A stretch of 28,999 nucleotides of DNA from Candidatus Altimarinota bacterium. Lineage in GTDB: Bacteria; Patescibacteriota; Gracilibacteria; UBA4473. The translations under genes were made by a program, and so were the position numbers. The stretch is from positions 1 through 28,999 of the forward strand of contig JAHDBZ010000001.1 of the NCBI GenBank assembly GCA_020630245.1, read 5' to 3'. Numbering within the stretch: the first letter of the stretch is position 1; each line of letters begins with the position of its first letter. Positions 1 through 7,348 of the stretch are shown piece after piece. A model generated the notes under the pieces. That model saw only the letters and a list, made by a program, of their open reading frames with translations, was not told where the DNA came from and made no database searches.

Positions 1-65
1 AGCGGGTGTGTGATTACATTGCGGGGATGACCGATCGTTTTTTGACGGAGTTTTTAGAGACATAG
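1..65 (+). CDS. dgt: dGTPase (deoxyguanosinetriphosphate triphosphohydrolase), 3' end only
   Basis: Only the last 20 codons are inside the window; the frame starts at base 3 and ends at TAG 63-65. The translated tail RVCDYIAGMTDRFLTEFLE matches the C-terminal part of the HD-superfamily dGTPase family, where a DYIAGMTDR motif is characteristic. These enzymes hydrolyse dGTP (or dNTPs) to the nucleoside and triphosphate. The HD metal-binding motif lies outside the window, so activity cannot be judged. The next gene is convergent, and a short hairpin-rich spacer separates the two stops. Confidence 0.8.
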   Translation, partial: RVCDYIAGMTDRFLTEFLET

Positions 66-75
66 AAGAACCCCG

Positions 76-128
76 GCCAACCCACATCACTGTGAGCGGC
101 CGAGGTGGAGAGATCCCCTCGAGGGGGA
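76..128. terminator. Hairpin region between convergent genes (possible bidirectional terminator)
   Basis: Between the dgt stop and the convergent stop at 138 there is a stem ccccggcc (71-78) with ggccgagg (98-105), one wobble, and a loopless palindrome cccctcgagggg (115-126). Read on the minus strand the larger stem is followed by TTCTTC; on the plus strand the palindrome is followed by a T-rich stretch. Neither is a textbook terminator. Confidence 0.4.
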
Positions 129-137
129 AACTTATTT

Positions 138-497
138 TTACGTTTTTACAAGCTGACGACGCGGTTTCAATTCTGGACTAAACATTATTTTGGCTTCATG
201 CACGTCCAGAACAGTTACTTTGTAACTACCGCTATTTGCCGCTATTCCAGCCACAACCTTGTTTCCATATGATCGGTCAAAAAGAAATTTTCCAGGTCCT
301 TTGGACTCGTCCTTGAAGATTCTTTCAATCTCATTCATCCCTCCGTTGCTGTAGAATGCTTTGAGTGTTGAATGATGGACAAATAGACTAACAGGCTCCA
401 TTTCTGGAGACTGATCATACCCAATTGATATTCTCCCAGGACCCGATTCAGAAGAGGTTTTTGCAATGATTGCGGTGGTAAGTGGATATTTAGACAA
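138..497 (-). CDS. Hypothetical protein, 119 aa
   Basis: No family recognised. The protein is soluble, without signal peptide or membrane segment, with a mixed alpha/beta composition and a basic C-terminus (KPRRQLVKT). The start is the TTG at 497-495: it has a clear Shine-Dalgarno AGGAG six bases upstream, which is exceptional in this window, where most starts have none. The gene follows 690-1274 at 192 bases with hairpins in between, so it may have its own control. It ends convergently to dgt. Confidence 0.6.
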   Translation of the reverse strand: MSKYPLTTAIIAKTSSESGPGRISIGYDQSPEMEPVSLFVHHSTLKAFYSNGGMNEIERIFKDESKGPGKFLFDRSYGNKVVAGIAANSGSYKVTVLDVHEAKIMFSPELKPRRQLVKT

Positions 498-640
498 TTT
501 TAACTCCTGTCTTTTTAGTTTTAGTTTTCCCCCTGAGAGGATCGATCTGAATTCTGAGTAATCTCGAGGTGCGCATGGCCCTCAATACTAATCCCAAAAT
601 CCAGGTGTATCCCCTCTGGTAAGTCGAAATGTTAAAGAGC

Positions 641-689
641 GAGTGATGACCAGCATCACTCATTTATTTCACAGACTAAGCTGAGTGAT
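641..689. promoter_or_regulatory. Mutually exclusive hairpins between two minus-strand genes
   Basis: GAGTGATG (641-648) pairs perfectly with CATCACTC (654-661) across a 5-base loop. The same ATCACTCA segment (655-662) can instead pair with TGAGTGAT (682-689), directly after the stop codon of the 690-1274 gene. The two stems exclude each other. It may terminate or modulate read-through into the gene at 138-497; there is no strong U-tract on the minus strand (GCTCTTT). Confidence 0.4.
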
Positions 690-1274
690 TTACCGGAGCG
701 GCTGGCCGTTTACGAAGACGTTAATATTCTTAATGAGCCGCTTTTTATTTTGCGTACAAATAATAATCGTAATCCCAAATTCTTTATGTTTATAGGGTAT
801 TGAATGATGTTTCGGAGTTTCAGCAACGAATCCTTTGTCTTCTAGGATGTCTATGACTTCCTGGGGGGTGTGAGTGTTGTGCTTAAATCCAATGCTGTCG
901 TAAAAGGCTTTTTTGTTGCTGATGTCGATTTCATTATCGTCTGTGTGTTCGGTTTTTGTATCTCTATCAGCCACAACTCGGATCGCGTTTTGGCGGCGGT
1001 CGATGATGTCGGTGATTATTGCTTCGTCAATTTCGGCTTCGTTTTCAAAGTAAAATTCAACACTCCTGTCATCCAATGGGCATGCGTCAACTGCGTCAGC
1101 AGTGATGGCCGCGGCATTTTTTCTTACTTGATTAGCATACTCTTCATCTTGGCCACGATATGCAGATGGACGCAACCATTCCCACTGTGGCAATGTCAGT
1201 ACGGCACTGACTAGATCATTTACAGATATTTTATCTTCTAGAGTTGGAGCGACAGCCGGGGAAGAAGGAGTCAT
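690..1274 (-). CDS. Hypothetical protein, 194 aa
   Basis: No family recognised. It is an acidic, charged, soluble protein without signal peptide. Residues around 75-100 are Asp/Glu-rich (FENEAEIDEAI), and the C-terminal 60 residues look like a small alpha/beta domain ending in NVFVNGQPLR. ATG at 1274 lies 12 bases after the stop of the preceding gene (1287-1586), with no Shine-Dalgarno sequence, so it is probably the third gene of an operon reading from 1936 downward. Confidence 0.6.
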   Translation of the reverse strand: MTPSSPAVAPTLEDKISVNDLVSAVLTLPQWEWLRPSAYRGQDEEYANQVRKNAAAITADAVDACPLDDRSVEFYFENEAEIDEAIITDIIDRRQNAIRVVADRDTKTEHTDDNEIDISNKKAFYDSIGFKHNTHTPQEVIDILEDKGFVAETPKHHSIPYKHKEFGITIIICTQNKKRLIKNINVFVNGQPLR

Positions 1275-1286
1275 GAGGTGATACTA

Positions 1287-1586
1287 TTAGGCAGCTTTTG
1301 ATTCGGATACATCGGTCACTTTGGCTTGTGTAATCATTTTGTATAGAGTTCGACGCATAGTTACTTCTTGTCTTCGAAATAAACTCTCAGCTATTTGTGA
1401 TGGAAGATCTGCTTGTGCTTCAAAGTCGCGCATAAAATCAGCAACTTGTTCTCGGTCTTGCCAATTTATTTTCCCGCAATGACGCGGGCTGTTGAGCGTT
1501 ATTTTTATGAGATTTGGAATGGCTCTATTGGCTAAAAACTCTCGAGCACTTGATGTTGGTGATATGTCTTCGAAATTAATTTCCAT
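1287..1586 (-). CDS. Hypothetical protein, 99 aa
   Basis: No family recognised. It is predicted mostly helical; residues 45-85 (REQVADFMRDFEAQADLPSQ onward) look like two or three amphipathic helices with a basic stretch FRRQEVTMRR. No signal peptide. ATG at 1586 is 14 bases after the stop codon of the gene at 1601-1936, which suggests co-transcription. No Shine-Dalgarno sequence is visible. Confidence 0.6.
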   Translation of the reverse strand: MEINFEDISPTSSAREFLANRAIPNLIKITLNSPRHCGKINWQDREQVADFMRDFEAQADLPSQIAESLFRRQEVTMRRTLYKMITQAKVTDVSESKAA

Positions 1587-1600
1587 AATATTATTTAAGG

Positions 1601-1936
1601 TTAGTTGAAGTAATTTTGTAGAGCCTCTAAAGCTCTGAATGAGAAATATTCTTGGCTTTTTTCAGTTACACCGGTAGTCGGAGCAATTCCGTTTATCGCC
1701 TGTCTCATTTTTTGCTGATGTTCTTCCAGCCATACTCTGTCTATGTAGATTTGGACAGTCTCTCCCTTCTCAGTTTTTACGCTTTTTAGATTCCAACAGT
1801 TAGATCTATCTATCTGAGAGTCTGGATGCCTCACAATTGTATTTCCTTGTCTAGCCATCATGTAAAAGTTAATGGTATCTGATAAGACGCTACCGGGAGG
1901 TATCTGATCGGTTTGAAAGATTGGAGATTCTGTCAT
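1601..1936 (-). CDS. Hypothetical protein, 111 aa, first gene after an attenuator-like leader
   Basis: No family recognised; soluble, with an aromatic-rich C-terminus (EYFSFRALEALQNYF). The open frame extends up to a GTG at 1969, but that codon lies inside the terminator hairpin 1965-1985, so I place the start at ATG 1936. If the terminator is bypassed, this gene and the next two (1287-1586, 690-1274) would be transcribed from the promoter at 2102-2130. A TATAAAT sequence just after the hairpin could also be a local -10 box. Confidence 0.6.
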   Translation of the reverse strand: MTESPIFQTDQIPPGSVLSDTINFYMMARQGNTIVRHPDSQIDRSNCWNLKSVKTEKGETVQIYIDRVWLEEHQQKMRQAINGIAPTTGVTEKSQEYFSFRALEALQNYFN

Positions 1937-1954
1937 GTTGTTAAAAGTTAATTT

Positions 1955-1985
1955 ATAAAAAAATCTCACCGGTTGGAGCGGTGAG
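1955..1985 (-). terminator. Intrinsic terminator, candidate attenuator
   Basis: On the minus strand CTCACCG pairs perfectly with CGGTGAG (1965-1971 with 1979-1985, 7-base loop) and is followed by A then seven Ts. An upstream segment (2021-2033) can pair with 1978-1989 instead (GCAC and ACCGC blocks with an internal loop), which would break the terminator. Confidence 0.75.
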
Positions 1986-2012
1986 GTGCTTGTTGTAACT
2001 TGTTTGATCTAT

Positions 2013-2090
2013 TTACGCATGCACTCTTACCGCCCGTGGGAGAACCACGAGGAGGCTAATCAGCACGAGTACGATAGATGCAAAGATCAT
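2013..2090 (-). CDS. 25-aa hydrophobic peptide: leader peptide or small toxin
   Basis: The ORF reads MIFASIVLVLISLLVVL followed by PRAVRVHA, stop TAA. Twelve of the 16 residues after Met are Leu, Val, Ile or Phe. It sits exactly between a promoter (TTGACA 2125-2130, TAAAGT 2102-2107, spacer 17) and the terminator 1955-1985, and would be translated from a nearly leaderless mRNA. The run ctc ctc gtg gtt ctc (LLVVL) overlaps the 5' arm of a hairpin (CGTGG with CCACG) whose 3' side belongs to the antiterminator. This is the arrangement of ilv/leu-type attenuators. A single-membrane-span type I toxin (Ibs or TisB style) is the main alternative. No Shine-Dalgarno sequence is present, so translation is inferred. 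Confidence 0.5.
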   Translation of the reverse strand: MIFASIVLVLISLLVVLPRAVRVHA

Positions 2091-2101
2091 TACAGTCAGG
2101 A

Positions 2102-2130
2102 ACTTTAAGGTAGGTTTGTTTTATTGTCAA
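2102..2130 (-). promoter_or_regulatory. Sigma70-type promoter of the leader unit
   Basis: TTGACA at 2130-2125 on the minus strand, 17-base spacer, TAAAGT at 2107-2102. It lies immediately after the TAG stop of the 2136-2642 gene. Predicted transcription start is near 2095, five bases before the peptide ATG. Confidence 0.6.
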
Positions 2131-2135
2131 ATTTT

Positions 2136-2642
2136 CTAGGAAAATTGATTGGCGTTGTTGCGAATAGTGTGAGCCAATTGAGTTACAAGGCTGTATTGGT
2201 TATTCTTAGGAGAGAAAGCTTCTGATTCACTTAATTCTGCATGAGGATCTGCAAGGAGTGTGCGATCGCGAAATTTATCAGTCTTTTCGCCAGCAAGAAT
2301 CTTTTGCTGTAGAAGTTCAGCATAATAAGCCGAACTTTTTGATGCAGGAAGTGTAGGCTCTTCAATGTCTGCGTATTCCGTATCGAGAAAAACTCTTTGA
2401 ACTAAAATTTCTGGATGATCCTCAATAAACTTTTGAAATGCTTGGAGATTAAATTTTAGAGTTGTGCCAGCGCTGCCGTTTTTTTCTTTGAAACGAGAAT
2501 AAGATACTTTTCTTTGGTCCAGTGCAGTACAAATTAAGTCGAATTGCCCAACAGTTACATTTAGACGTTCCAGAAGATCGCCTTTGTTTTGCCAGTACAA
2601 TTGGTCATCGTACGCTATGATATTTTTTTTCTCTGCGCTCAT
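2136..2642 (-). CDS. Hypothetical protein, 168 aa (paralogue of the 28306 gene)
   Basis: No family recognised. Residues about 20-80 align by eye with residues 20-75 of the protein at 28306-28647: a K..L..RL/FL...... block, then a QRK/QRQ block, then FNLQAFQKF versus YNLNVFRRV. This suggests a shared helical domain, perhaps a DNA- or protein-binding module (inference). The C-terminus is polar. The gene has its own promoter (TTGACA 2677-2672, TAAAAA, 16-base spacer) ending seven bases before ATG 2642, so it is a leaderless mRNA. It is divergent from tyrA-pheA. Confidence 0.6.
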   Translation of the reverse strand: MSAEKKNIIAYDDQLYWQNKGDLLERLNVTVGQFDLICTALDQRKVSYSRFKEKNGSAGTTLKFNLQAFQKFIEDHPEILVQRVFLDTEYADIEEPTLPASKSSAYYAELLQQKILAGEKTDKFRDRTLLADPHAELSESEAFSPKNNQYSLVTQLAHTIRNNANQFS

Positions 2643-2649
2643 TGGTTAT

Positions 2650-2707
2650 TTTTTAAAGCTTTATTAAATTTTGTCAAATAAATCCTCTTCTAGTACATTG
2701 TCTCCCG
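2650..2707. promoter_or_regulatory. Overlapping divergent promoters with leaderless starts
   Basis: Plus strand: TTGTCA (2671-2676), 17-base spacer, TACATT (2694-2699), then seven bases to GTG 2707. Minus strand: TTGACA (2677-2672), 16-base spacer, TAAAAA, then seven bases to ATG 2642. The two -35 boxes overlap, so transcription of the two genes may compete. Confidence 0.55.
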
Positions 2708-4371
2708 TGCAGATTAACTCAATCGGTATCATTGGTGGTGTGGGAGGCCTGGGGGCGCGCCTGGCCGATCACTGGCGTCAGCGTTTTCCAGACCGAGAAG
2801 TCCTGGTGTCGGGACGTGACACTGATGTTTCGAACAAAAATATTGTTCAAAAGTGTGATCTGGTAATCTTTGCCGTGCCGATTCAAGTCACCGATGCAGT
2901 AATCCGAGCATGTCTAGCGGAGAGTCGAGCCGACCAGATCTGGGCGGATATCACGAGTATCAAACAAGGACCAGTGGCGGCAATGCTAGAATCTAAAGCT
3001 CAGGTTTGCGGCCTGCATCCGCTTTTTGGACCATTGCCGGCGATCGCGGGTCAGCCGTTTATTTATTGTCCGGCTCGGATTAATGTATCGGCTTTAGACT
3101 CTTTGTTAGCCATGTTGTCAGACTTCGACCTGATCGAAATGACGCCTGAACAACATGATGACGTGATGGGAGTCGTGCAGTGTGTCTCGCATCTGTCGGA
3201 TCTGGTGATGGGGGAGACATTACGCGACTCGGGCTTGGATTTCGAAACGATCTGGCGTGTGTCATCACCCTCGTATCGAGCGAAGTTGCAAGTGATGGGG
3301 CGGATGTTCGCTCAGGATCCCGGGCTTTATATCGATATTGCCACGCTCAATCAGAGTGGGCCGAAATTTACGGCGCGCTTTCAATCCGCTTTAGATCGTC
3401 TGAAGACCTTGATTGATAGTGGTGATCGTGAATTATTGATCAAAAATTTTGATCAAATTGAAGAATATTTAACTCCAGAATTCTGTGCGCAAGCCTATGC
3501 CGCTTCGCAGCAGTTTATGTCACTAAGTGACAATGAAGTTTCGGTAGACCTTTCGGCCCAGAAGGGCCAGGTGGCGGTCTTCGGTGAAGCCTTTTCTCAC
3601 ACCGATCAAGCGGTAAATCATTTCCTCGACACCGAAGACAAAGTTTATTTCCCACGGATTCGTGAGGTTTTTCAAGCAGTTGCAGAAGGGCGTTGTGAGT
3701 GTGGAATTGTGCCCTATGAAAACTCAAACAATGGATCGGTTCTCGACACACTAGATGCGTTATTTGCTTTCGAAGATCTACAGATAACCGCTAGTCGATC
3801 CGTGGCTATTGAGCAACATCTATTGGCGCTTCCTGGGGCGAATCTGACCCAGATCCAAACCGTTGCTTCGCATCCTCAAGCCTTGGCTCAGAGTCGTGCT
3901 AAATTACTCGAATTATTGCCTGACGTTAGTCTGCGCCCGGCTCGTTCGACGGCGCTTGCCGCCCAAAGATTAGTCGCCCAACAAAATCTCCAACAAGCCG
4001 TTATCGGTGGTGATTCATTGGTTCAAGGACTGGGATTGCAGATCTTGGAAAGAGATTTACAGCCAGCGGGAAACGAGACTCGATTTATTGAAATCAAAAA
4101 AAATCAAGCAGTGGTTTCGGATGCAAAATTTGTAAGTTTGGTGTTTTGGTTCGAGGCCGATAAGTCAGGAAATTTGGCTTCGGTATTGCAGTTGATGGCT
4201 GATCATAACATAAACCTGATCAAACTCGACTCGCGACGGAGAGGAAATGACTACGGAGGCTATCTGTTCTTTGTAGACGCCAAAGTGTCTATGTCTTCAT
4301 TTGCTGATATCGAAGAGGCTTTTGCCGGGCTTGTGTCTGGTTATCGAGTTTTGGGAACATTTGATGCATAG
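2707..4371 (+). CDS. Bifunctional prephenate dehydrogenase / prephenate dehydratase with ACT domain
   Basis: The protein fuses TyrA and PheA activities, converting prephenate to 4-hydroxyphenylpyruvate (Tyr branch) and phenylpyruvate (Phe branch). Counted from GTG 2707 (554 aa): Rossmann NAD-binding loop GGVGGLG at 10-16, the TyrA signature HPLFGP at 104-109, dehydratase domain about 288-465 with PYENS (336-340), SHPQA and the catalytic Thr of TRF (458), then an ACT domain about 473-548. No chorismate mutase domain is fused. In ACT the usual GALV and ESRP Phe-binding motifs are changed to GNLA and DSRR, so feedback control may differ. An in-frame TTG at 2671 would add 12 residues, but it overlaps the promoters; GTG 2707 fits a leaderless start at the Rossmann strand. 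Confidence 0.88.
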   Translation: MQINSIGIIGGVGGLGARLADHWRQRFPDREVLVSGRDTDVSNKNIVQKCDLVIFAVPIQVTDAVIRACLAESRADQIWADITSIKQGPVAAMLESKAQVCGLHPLFGPLPAIAGQPFIYCPARINVSALDSLLAMLSDFDLIEMTPEQHDDVMGVVQCVSHLSDLVMGETLRDSGLDFETIWRVSSPSYRAKLQVMGRMFAQDPGLYIDIATLNQSGPKFTARFQSALDRLKTLIDSGDRELLIKNFDQIEEYLTPEFCAQAYAASQQFMSLSDNEVSVDLSAQKGQVAVFGEAFSHTDQAVNHFLDTEDKVYFPRIREVFQAVAEGRCECGIVPYENSNNGSVLDTLDALFAFEDLQITASRSVAIEQHLLALPGANLTQIQTVASHPQALAQSRAKLLELLPDVSLRPARSTALAAQRLVAQQNLQQAVIGGDSLVQGLGLQILERDLQPAGNETRFIEIKKNQAVVSDAKFVSLVFWFEADKSGNLASVLQLMADHNINLIKLDSRRRGNDYGGYLFFVDAKVSMSSFADIEEAFAGLVSGYRVLGTFDA

Positions 4372-4437
4372 TGAATGGTCAATAGTGATTGGTTAACAGT
4401 TGATGGTTGTTCAGTGGAAAAAAGATCTAATTTATGG

Positions 4438-4443
4438 TATAAT
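4438..4443 (+). promoter_or_regulatory. -10 box TATAAT of a leaderless gene
   Basis: Perfect TATAAT whose last base is nine before the ATG at 4452. A weak -35 (TGGAAA) lies 17 bases upstream. The predicted transcription start falls at or next to the start codon. Confidence 0.6.
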
Positions 4444-4451
4444 TAAGGCAC

Positions 4452-4943
4452 ATGAGCACGGCTACACCCGAAAAAAACAATAGCTTTGAAGCCCAGATCA
4501 ATGAACAACTTGGTTCATTGGATCTCTCAAGTGATGTCCTAGAAGAGGCTTCGCTAGAGACAGGTCGAGTGTCTGAAATCGTGGGTGAAAATGCTGGAGA
4601 AAACATTCCTCAGGCAAAAAAAACCAAGAAAAAAGGTCTCAAAATCATCTCTCATCAAGTTGCTGGTTTGCTTGCGGGTGGCGGAAAAGCAACCGCAAAG
4701 CATCACAAGCTGCCGGCCCCGGTTGTCCAGCGCAAAAAAGTTCGTAAAGCCCTTGAGAAACGAACTCGAAAACTCGTAGCAGAAGCCACGAAGATCCAAA
4801 ACTCCAAGAATTTTTCTGCTTCACGACTCGAAGAGGTCCTGCTCGAGATCCGACACTTACGAGAAATCTTGGCAGATCTACTTCAATCAACGGTTGATCG
4901 AATCGAAGATCTCTATCGAAGGTATGTGATCGGTACCAAGTAA
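4452..4943 (+). CDS. Hypothetical basic protein, 163 aa
   Basis: No family recognised. The first 50 residues are acidic and Ser/Glu-rich (probably disordered). Residues about 55-110 are strongly basic (KKTKKKGLK, KATAKHH, RKKVRKALEKRTRK), and the last 50 form a likely amphipathic helix or coiled coil (LEEVLLEIRHLREILADLLQ). The layout suggests nucleic-acid or ribosome binding, which is inference only. The mRNA appears leaderless, and a terminator-like hairpin follows at 4966. Confidence 0.65.
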   Translation: MSTATPEKNNSFEAQINEQLGSLDLSSDVLEEASLETGRVSEIVGENAGENIPQAKKTKKKGLKIISHQVAGLLAGGGKATAKHHKLPAPVVQRKKVRKALEKRTRKLVAEATKIQNSKNFSASRLEEVLLEIRHLREILADLLQSTVDRIEDLYRRYVIGTK

Positions 4944-4965
4944 CCTTGGCGACGCGACCGTTTTG

Positions 4966-4986
4966 ACAAGCCACGAGGCTTGTTTT
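4966..4986 (+). terminator. Terminator hairpin, overlapping a possible promoter
   Basis: ACAAGCC (4966-4972) pairs perfectly with GGCTTGT (4977-4983) over an ACGA loop, followed by TTT. The same bases include TTGACA (4963-4968) and, 17 bases on, TAGGTT, a possible promoter for the next gene. Confidence 0.55.
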
Positions 4987-5014
4987 AGGTTTGGAACGTT
5001 ATTTATCTTTTTTG

Positions 5015-6349
5015 ATGCGAAAATTTTTGTTGGCAACGGTGGTGTTAGGGTTTTCATTTGCGGCGCAGGCTTCAGTTCTGGACTATCACCGTAGTGTGCT
5101 AGCTCCATCGATTGAAGATCGGGTGCGGGTTGAAGCCCCAAATGCCGAGGCAAAAATAACTAAAAAAACTGACATCCGAAGCCGTCTTCGAGCGCGTTTC
5201 TTAGCTCGAAGAGCGAGTGTCAGCAGTCTTCGCACCAATCAATCTCCCACCAAACAATTCAAATCCCAACGACTCGACTTTAGTGTGACAGTGCCAGCTG
5301 ATTTTTCTCTGATGGTAGATCTCTTGGATTCTAATCAGGGAGAGTTTATCCTCGGGAGTGATATTGGAGATCGGATTGTGATCCGCGCCACCGATCAACT
5401 TTGTAGTGGGGGGCGAGTAGCCTTTTTTGATTGTTTTCGGCGTTACTGGCAAGCACAGCAAGCAGACATGCTAGCCAATCATCCAGGAGCGAAGGTACTT
5501 GAAAATCGTGATCTGCGTTGGCGCAACAATGTCGTGAGTGCTCAGCAGACGCTACCCAACAACACTGGACGATTTTTTCTCATCGAAAAAGGCACTATGA
5601 GACACGCACAGTTTTTATTCCAAGCACGGAATTCAGAATATTTATGGACCGCAGAGTTTTCCGGTCCAATCACTGGCTTGTTAGCAGAAAATAACGGAGC
5701 GAATCGAATCCTAAATACCATGTGGGCCGATACGACAACGGTTTCACAGCATCGAGACCGGATCAAATTTAGCAGAGCTCTGCGAGACGAAAAACGAGTC
5801 TCGATTACAGCACCACGTACTCAAAAAACACTTTATTCCCAGAAGGATGTGCGAGTCGTTGAGCCGGCAGGGGTTAACTTCTCAATCGAAGTACCACGCA
5901 GTTTTGTGGTGGAGAGTGACACGCTTACCGATAACGCTGGGGAACTTGTCATCGATGACCAGTTATCAGCCGCGGAGATCAAAATCTGGGCCACAGAAAT
6001 GCAGTGTAACTCGCAATCTCCTAATGTAATTCAAAACTGCCTTCGCCCGCATCACCAATCAATCCAGTCTGAATTTGCCGAGTTTCGAGTCGGTCTCAGG
6101 CTCCTTTTAGATCGCAGTTATGGTCTCTCTCTTACGCCAGAAAAACGTGATCGGAGCGATTTTGCCTTTTATAGTCTCTACAGAGTCGATGGTAAATCTC
6201 AGCGTTATGGCTTCTTGACTTGGAGAGAACCGATTTCGGGTCATGTTTGGCACGCGCAAATTGCAGCACCGGAAGACTTCGAATCTTTGCTATCGAATGA
6301 TCGGAAACTCAATGCCTTGATTACTTCTATGATTTATGGAAAGCAGTAA
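5015..6349 (+). CDS. Secreted protein with two tandem PsbP-like domains, 444 aa
   Basis: ATG 5015 gives a typical signal peptide (MRKFLLATVVLGFSFAAQA, cleavage before S); a TTG at 4991 would only add a non-signal extension. Two similar domains follow, each opening with FS(V/I)(T/E)VP and carrying a paired cysteine (CX9C in the first, CX10C in the second), so the protein arose by internal duplication. The two downstream genes carry one related domain each. The FS..VP opening and a helix near the end recall PsbP/MOG1-like alpha/beta domains; this fold guess is weak and no function can be assigned. The paired cysteines suggest an extracytoplasmic disulphide. Confidence 0.7.
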   Translation: MRKFLLATVVLGFSFAAQASVLDYHRSVLAPSIEDRVRVEAPNAEAKITKKTDIRSRLRARFLARRASVSSLRTNQSPTKQFKSQRLDFSVTVPADFSLMVDLLDSNQGEFILGSDIGDRIVIRATDQLCSGGRVAFFDCFRRYWQAQQADMLANHPGAKVLENRDLRWRNNVVSAQQTLPNNTGRFFLIEKGTMRHAQFLFQARNSEYLWTAEFSGPITGLLAENNGANRILNTMWADTTTVSQHRDRIKFSRALRDEKRVSITAPRTQKTLYSQKDVRVVEPAGVNFSIEVPRSFVVESDTLTDNAGELVIDDQLSAAEIKIWATEMQCNSQSPNVIQNCLRPHHQSIQSEFAEFRVGLRLLLDRSYGLSLTPEKRDRSDFAFYSLYRVDGKSQRYGFLTWREPISGHVWHAQIAAPEDFESLLSNDRKLNALITSMIYGKQ

Positions 6350-6355
6350 AAATGT

Positions 6356-6384
6356 TTGACATAAATTTTGATTTTAATTAAAAG
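6356..6384 (+). promoter_or_regulatory. Promoter of the two-gene secreted-protein unit
   Basis: TTGACA (6356-6361), 17-base spacer, TAAAAG (6379-6384). It leaves an 80-base 5' untranslated region with a small TCAC-AAAA-GTGA hairpin before ATG 6471. Confidence 0.6.
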
Positions 6385-6470
6385 AGTAAAGAAAATAAAA
6401 AAAACCAAGAGCGTCACAAAAGTGATCGTCTAACGGTTTATATTATTAATTGTTTCTCATTAACCCCCAC

Positions 6471-7313
6471 ATGAAAAAATTGGCTTTCGTTTTCGGCGCA
6501 ATGTTCATGGCTACGTCACTTTTTGGTACGAGCTCTGCGCATTATTTTTATCAAACACATGATCATCACGATCTAGCGGTGCGTCCTCACACTGAGCGCG
6601 TTGCCCCTATCAAGTACTACCAACAGTTTCACCGGGATTACTACCGATGTGGTGCGACTGGTTGTCAATCACGCGAGACATTGCAAGCTCCTCAAGCTCC
6701 GCACGCTTTTGAGCTTCGTAATCAGCGACCGACAGATCCGGCCCTTATGACTCGTTACGCAAATACATACCAAGATCGATATCTGATCATCCAAGAGGGT
6801 GATTATGTAGACAGACTTGGTTATGATCCAGTCACGCGCAGCCAAAATGCTACTAATTACGCCACGGCTATGGCTTCATCAGGTTCTTACGCTATTGCTA
6901 TGCCGGGTGGTTTTTCACAGACTTCAAATGGTGAATACCGCGGGAGCGACACAAGTTTGGCCTACCGAGTCCTCAGTCTAGGAGATAATCGATGTACGGT
7001 AACGAATTTCTGGACTTGTGGTCAGACTTACAACCAAGCATTCCGACAGTCTTCAGCCTTTGCAGCGGTTCAAAATGTGGTGACAGAGCCTCGTTGGAAT
7101 CAAACGGAGCACGAAACTTTTGATTACTTCCCGACGATTACTGAGAGTTTTGACGCCGTCGTAAACGGAGTGCCGCTAACGTACTATATCTACACAGCGC
7201 TCAATCCACTTGATAATACGCTGATGCGGATCGAAGCGGTTTCTCAACGAAGCGAAAAAACAACGGCTTCTGAGCGTGCTTTCCAGATTTTCGAAACTTT
7301 TAGATTCCAATAA
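6471..7313 (+). CDS. Secreted protein, PsbP-like domain, 280 aa
   Basis: ATG 6471 starts a signal peptide (MKKLAFVFGAMFMATSLFGTSSA). After a His/Tyr/Gln-rich linker with a CX4C pair (YRCGATGCQ), a C-terminal domain of about 170 residues contains CX7C (RCTVTNFWTC) and ends in IFETFRFQ, matching the end of the next gene's product (IFDSFRVYPQ). It is therefore a paralogue of its neighbours on both sides. There is no Shine-Dalgarno sequence; instead CCCCC precedes the ATG. Only 35 bases separate it from the next gene, so the two are probably co-transcribed. Function unknown. Confidence 0.7.
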   Translation: MKKLAFVFGAMFMATSLFGTSSAHYFYQTHDHHDLAVRPHTERVAPIKYYQQFHRDYYRCGATGCQSRETLQAPQAPHAFELRNQRPTDPALMTRYANTYQDRYLIIQEGDYVDRLGYDPVTRSQNATNYATAMASSGSYAIAMPGGFSQTSNGEYRGSDTSLAYRVLSLGDNRCTVTNFWTCGQTYNQAFRQSSAFAAVQNVVTEPRWNQTEHETFDYFPTITESFDAVVNGVPLTYYIYTALNPLDNTLMRIEAVSQRSEKTTASERAFQIFETFRFQ

Positions 7314-7348
7314 ACATTTCACAAAACATTAATATATCTACCCCTAAC

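Noticed and set aside
1601..1969. GTG 1969 as start of the 111-aa gene
   Set aside because: It lies within the terminator stem, and the 11 extra codons read through its U-tract; ATG 1936 is preferred.
3180..3416. Open frames overlapping tyrA-pheA, dnaN, mfd, corC and others in other frames
   Set aside because: They lie within well-identified genes, lack start signals and have no recognisable families.
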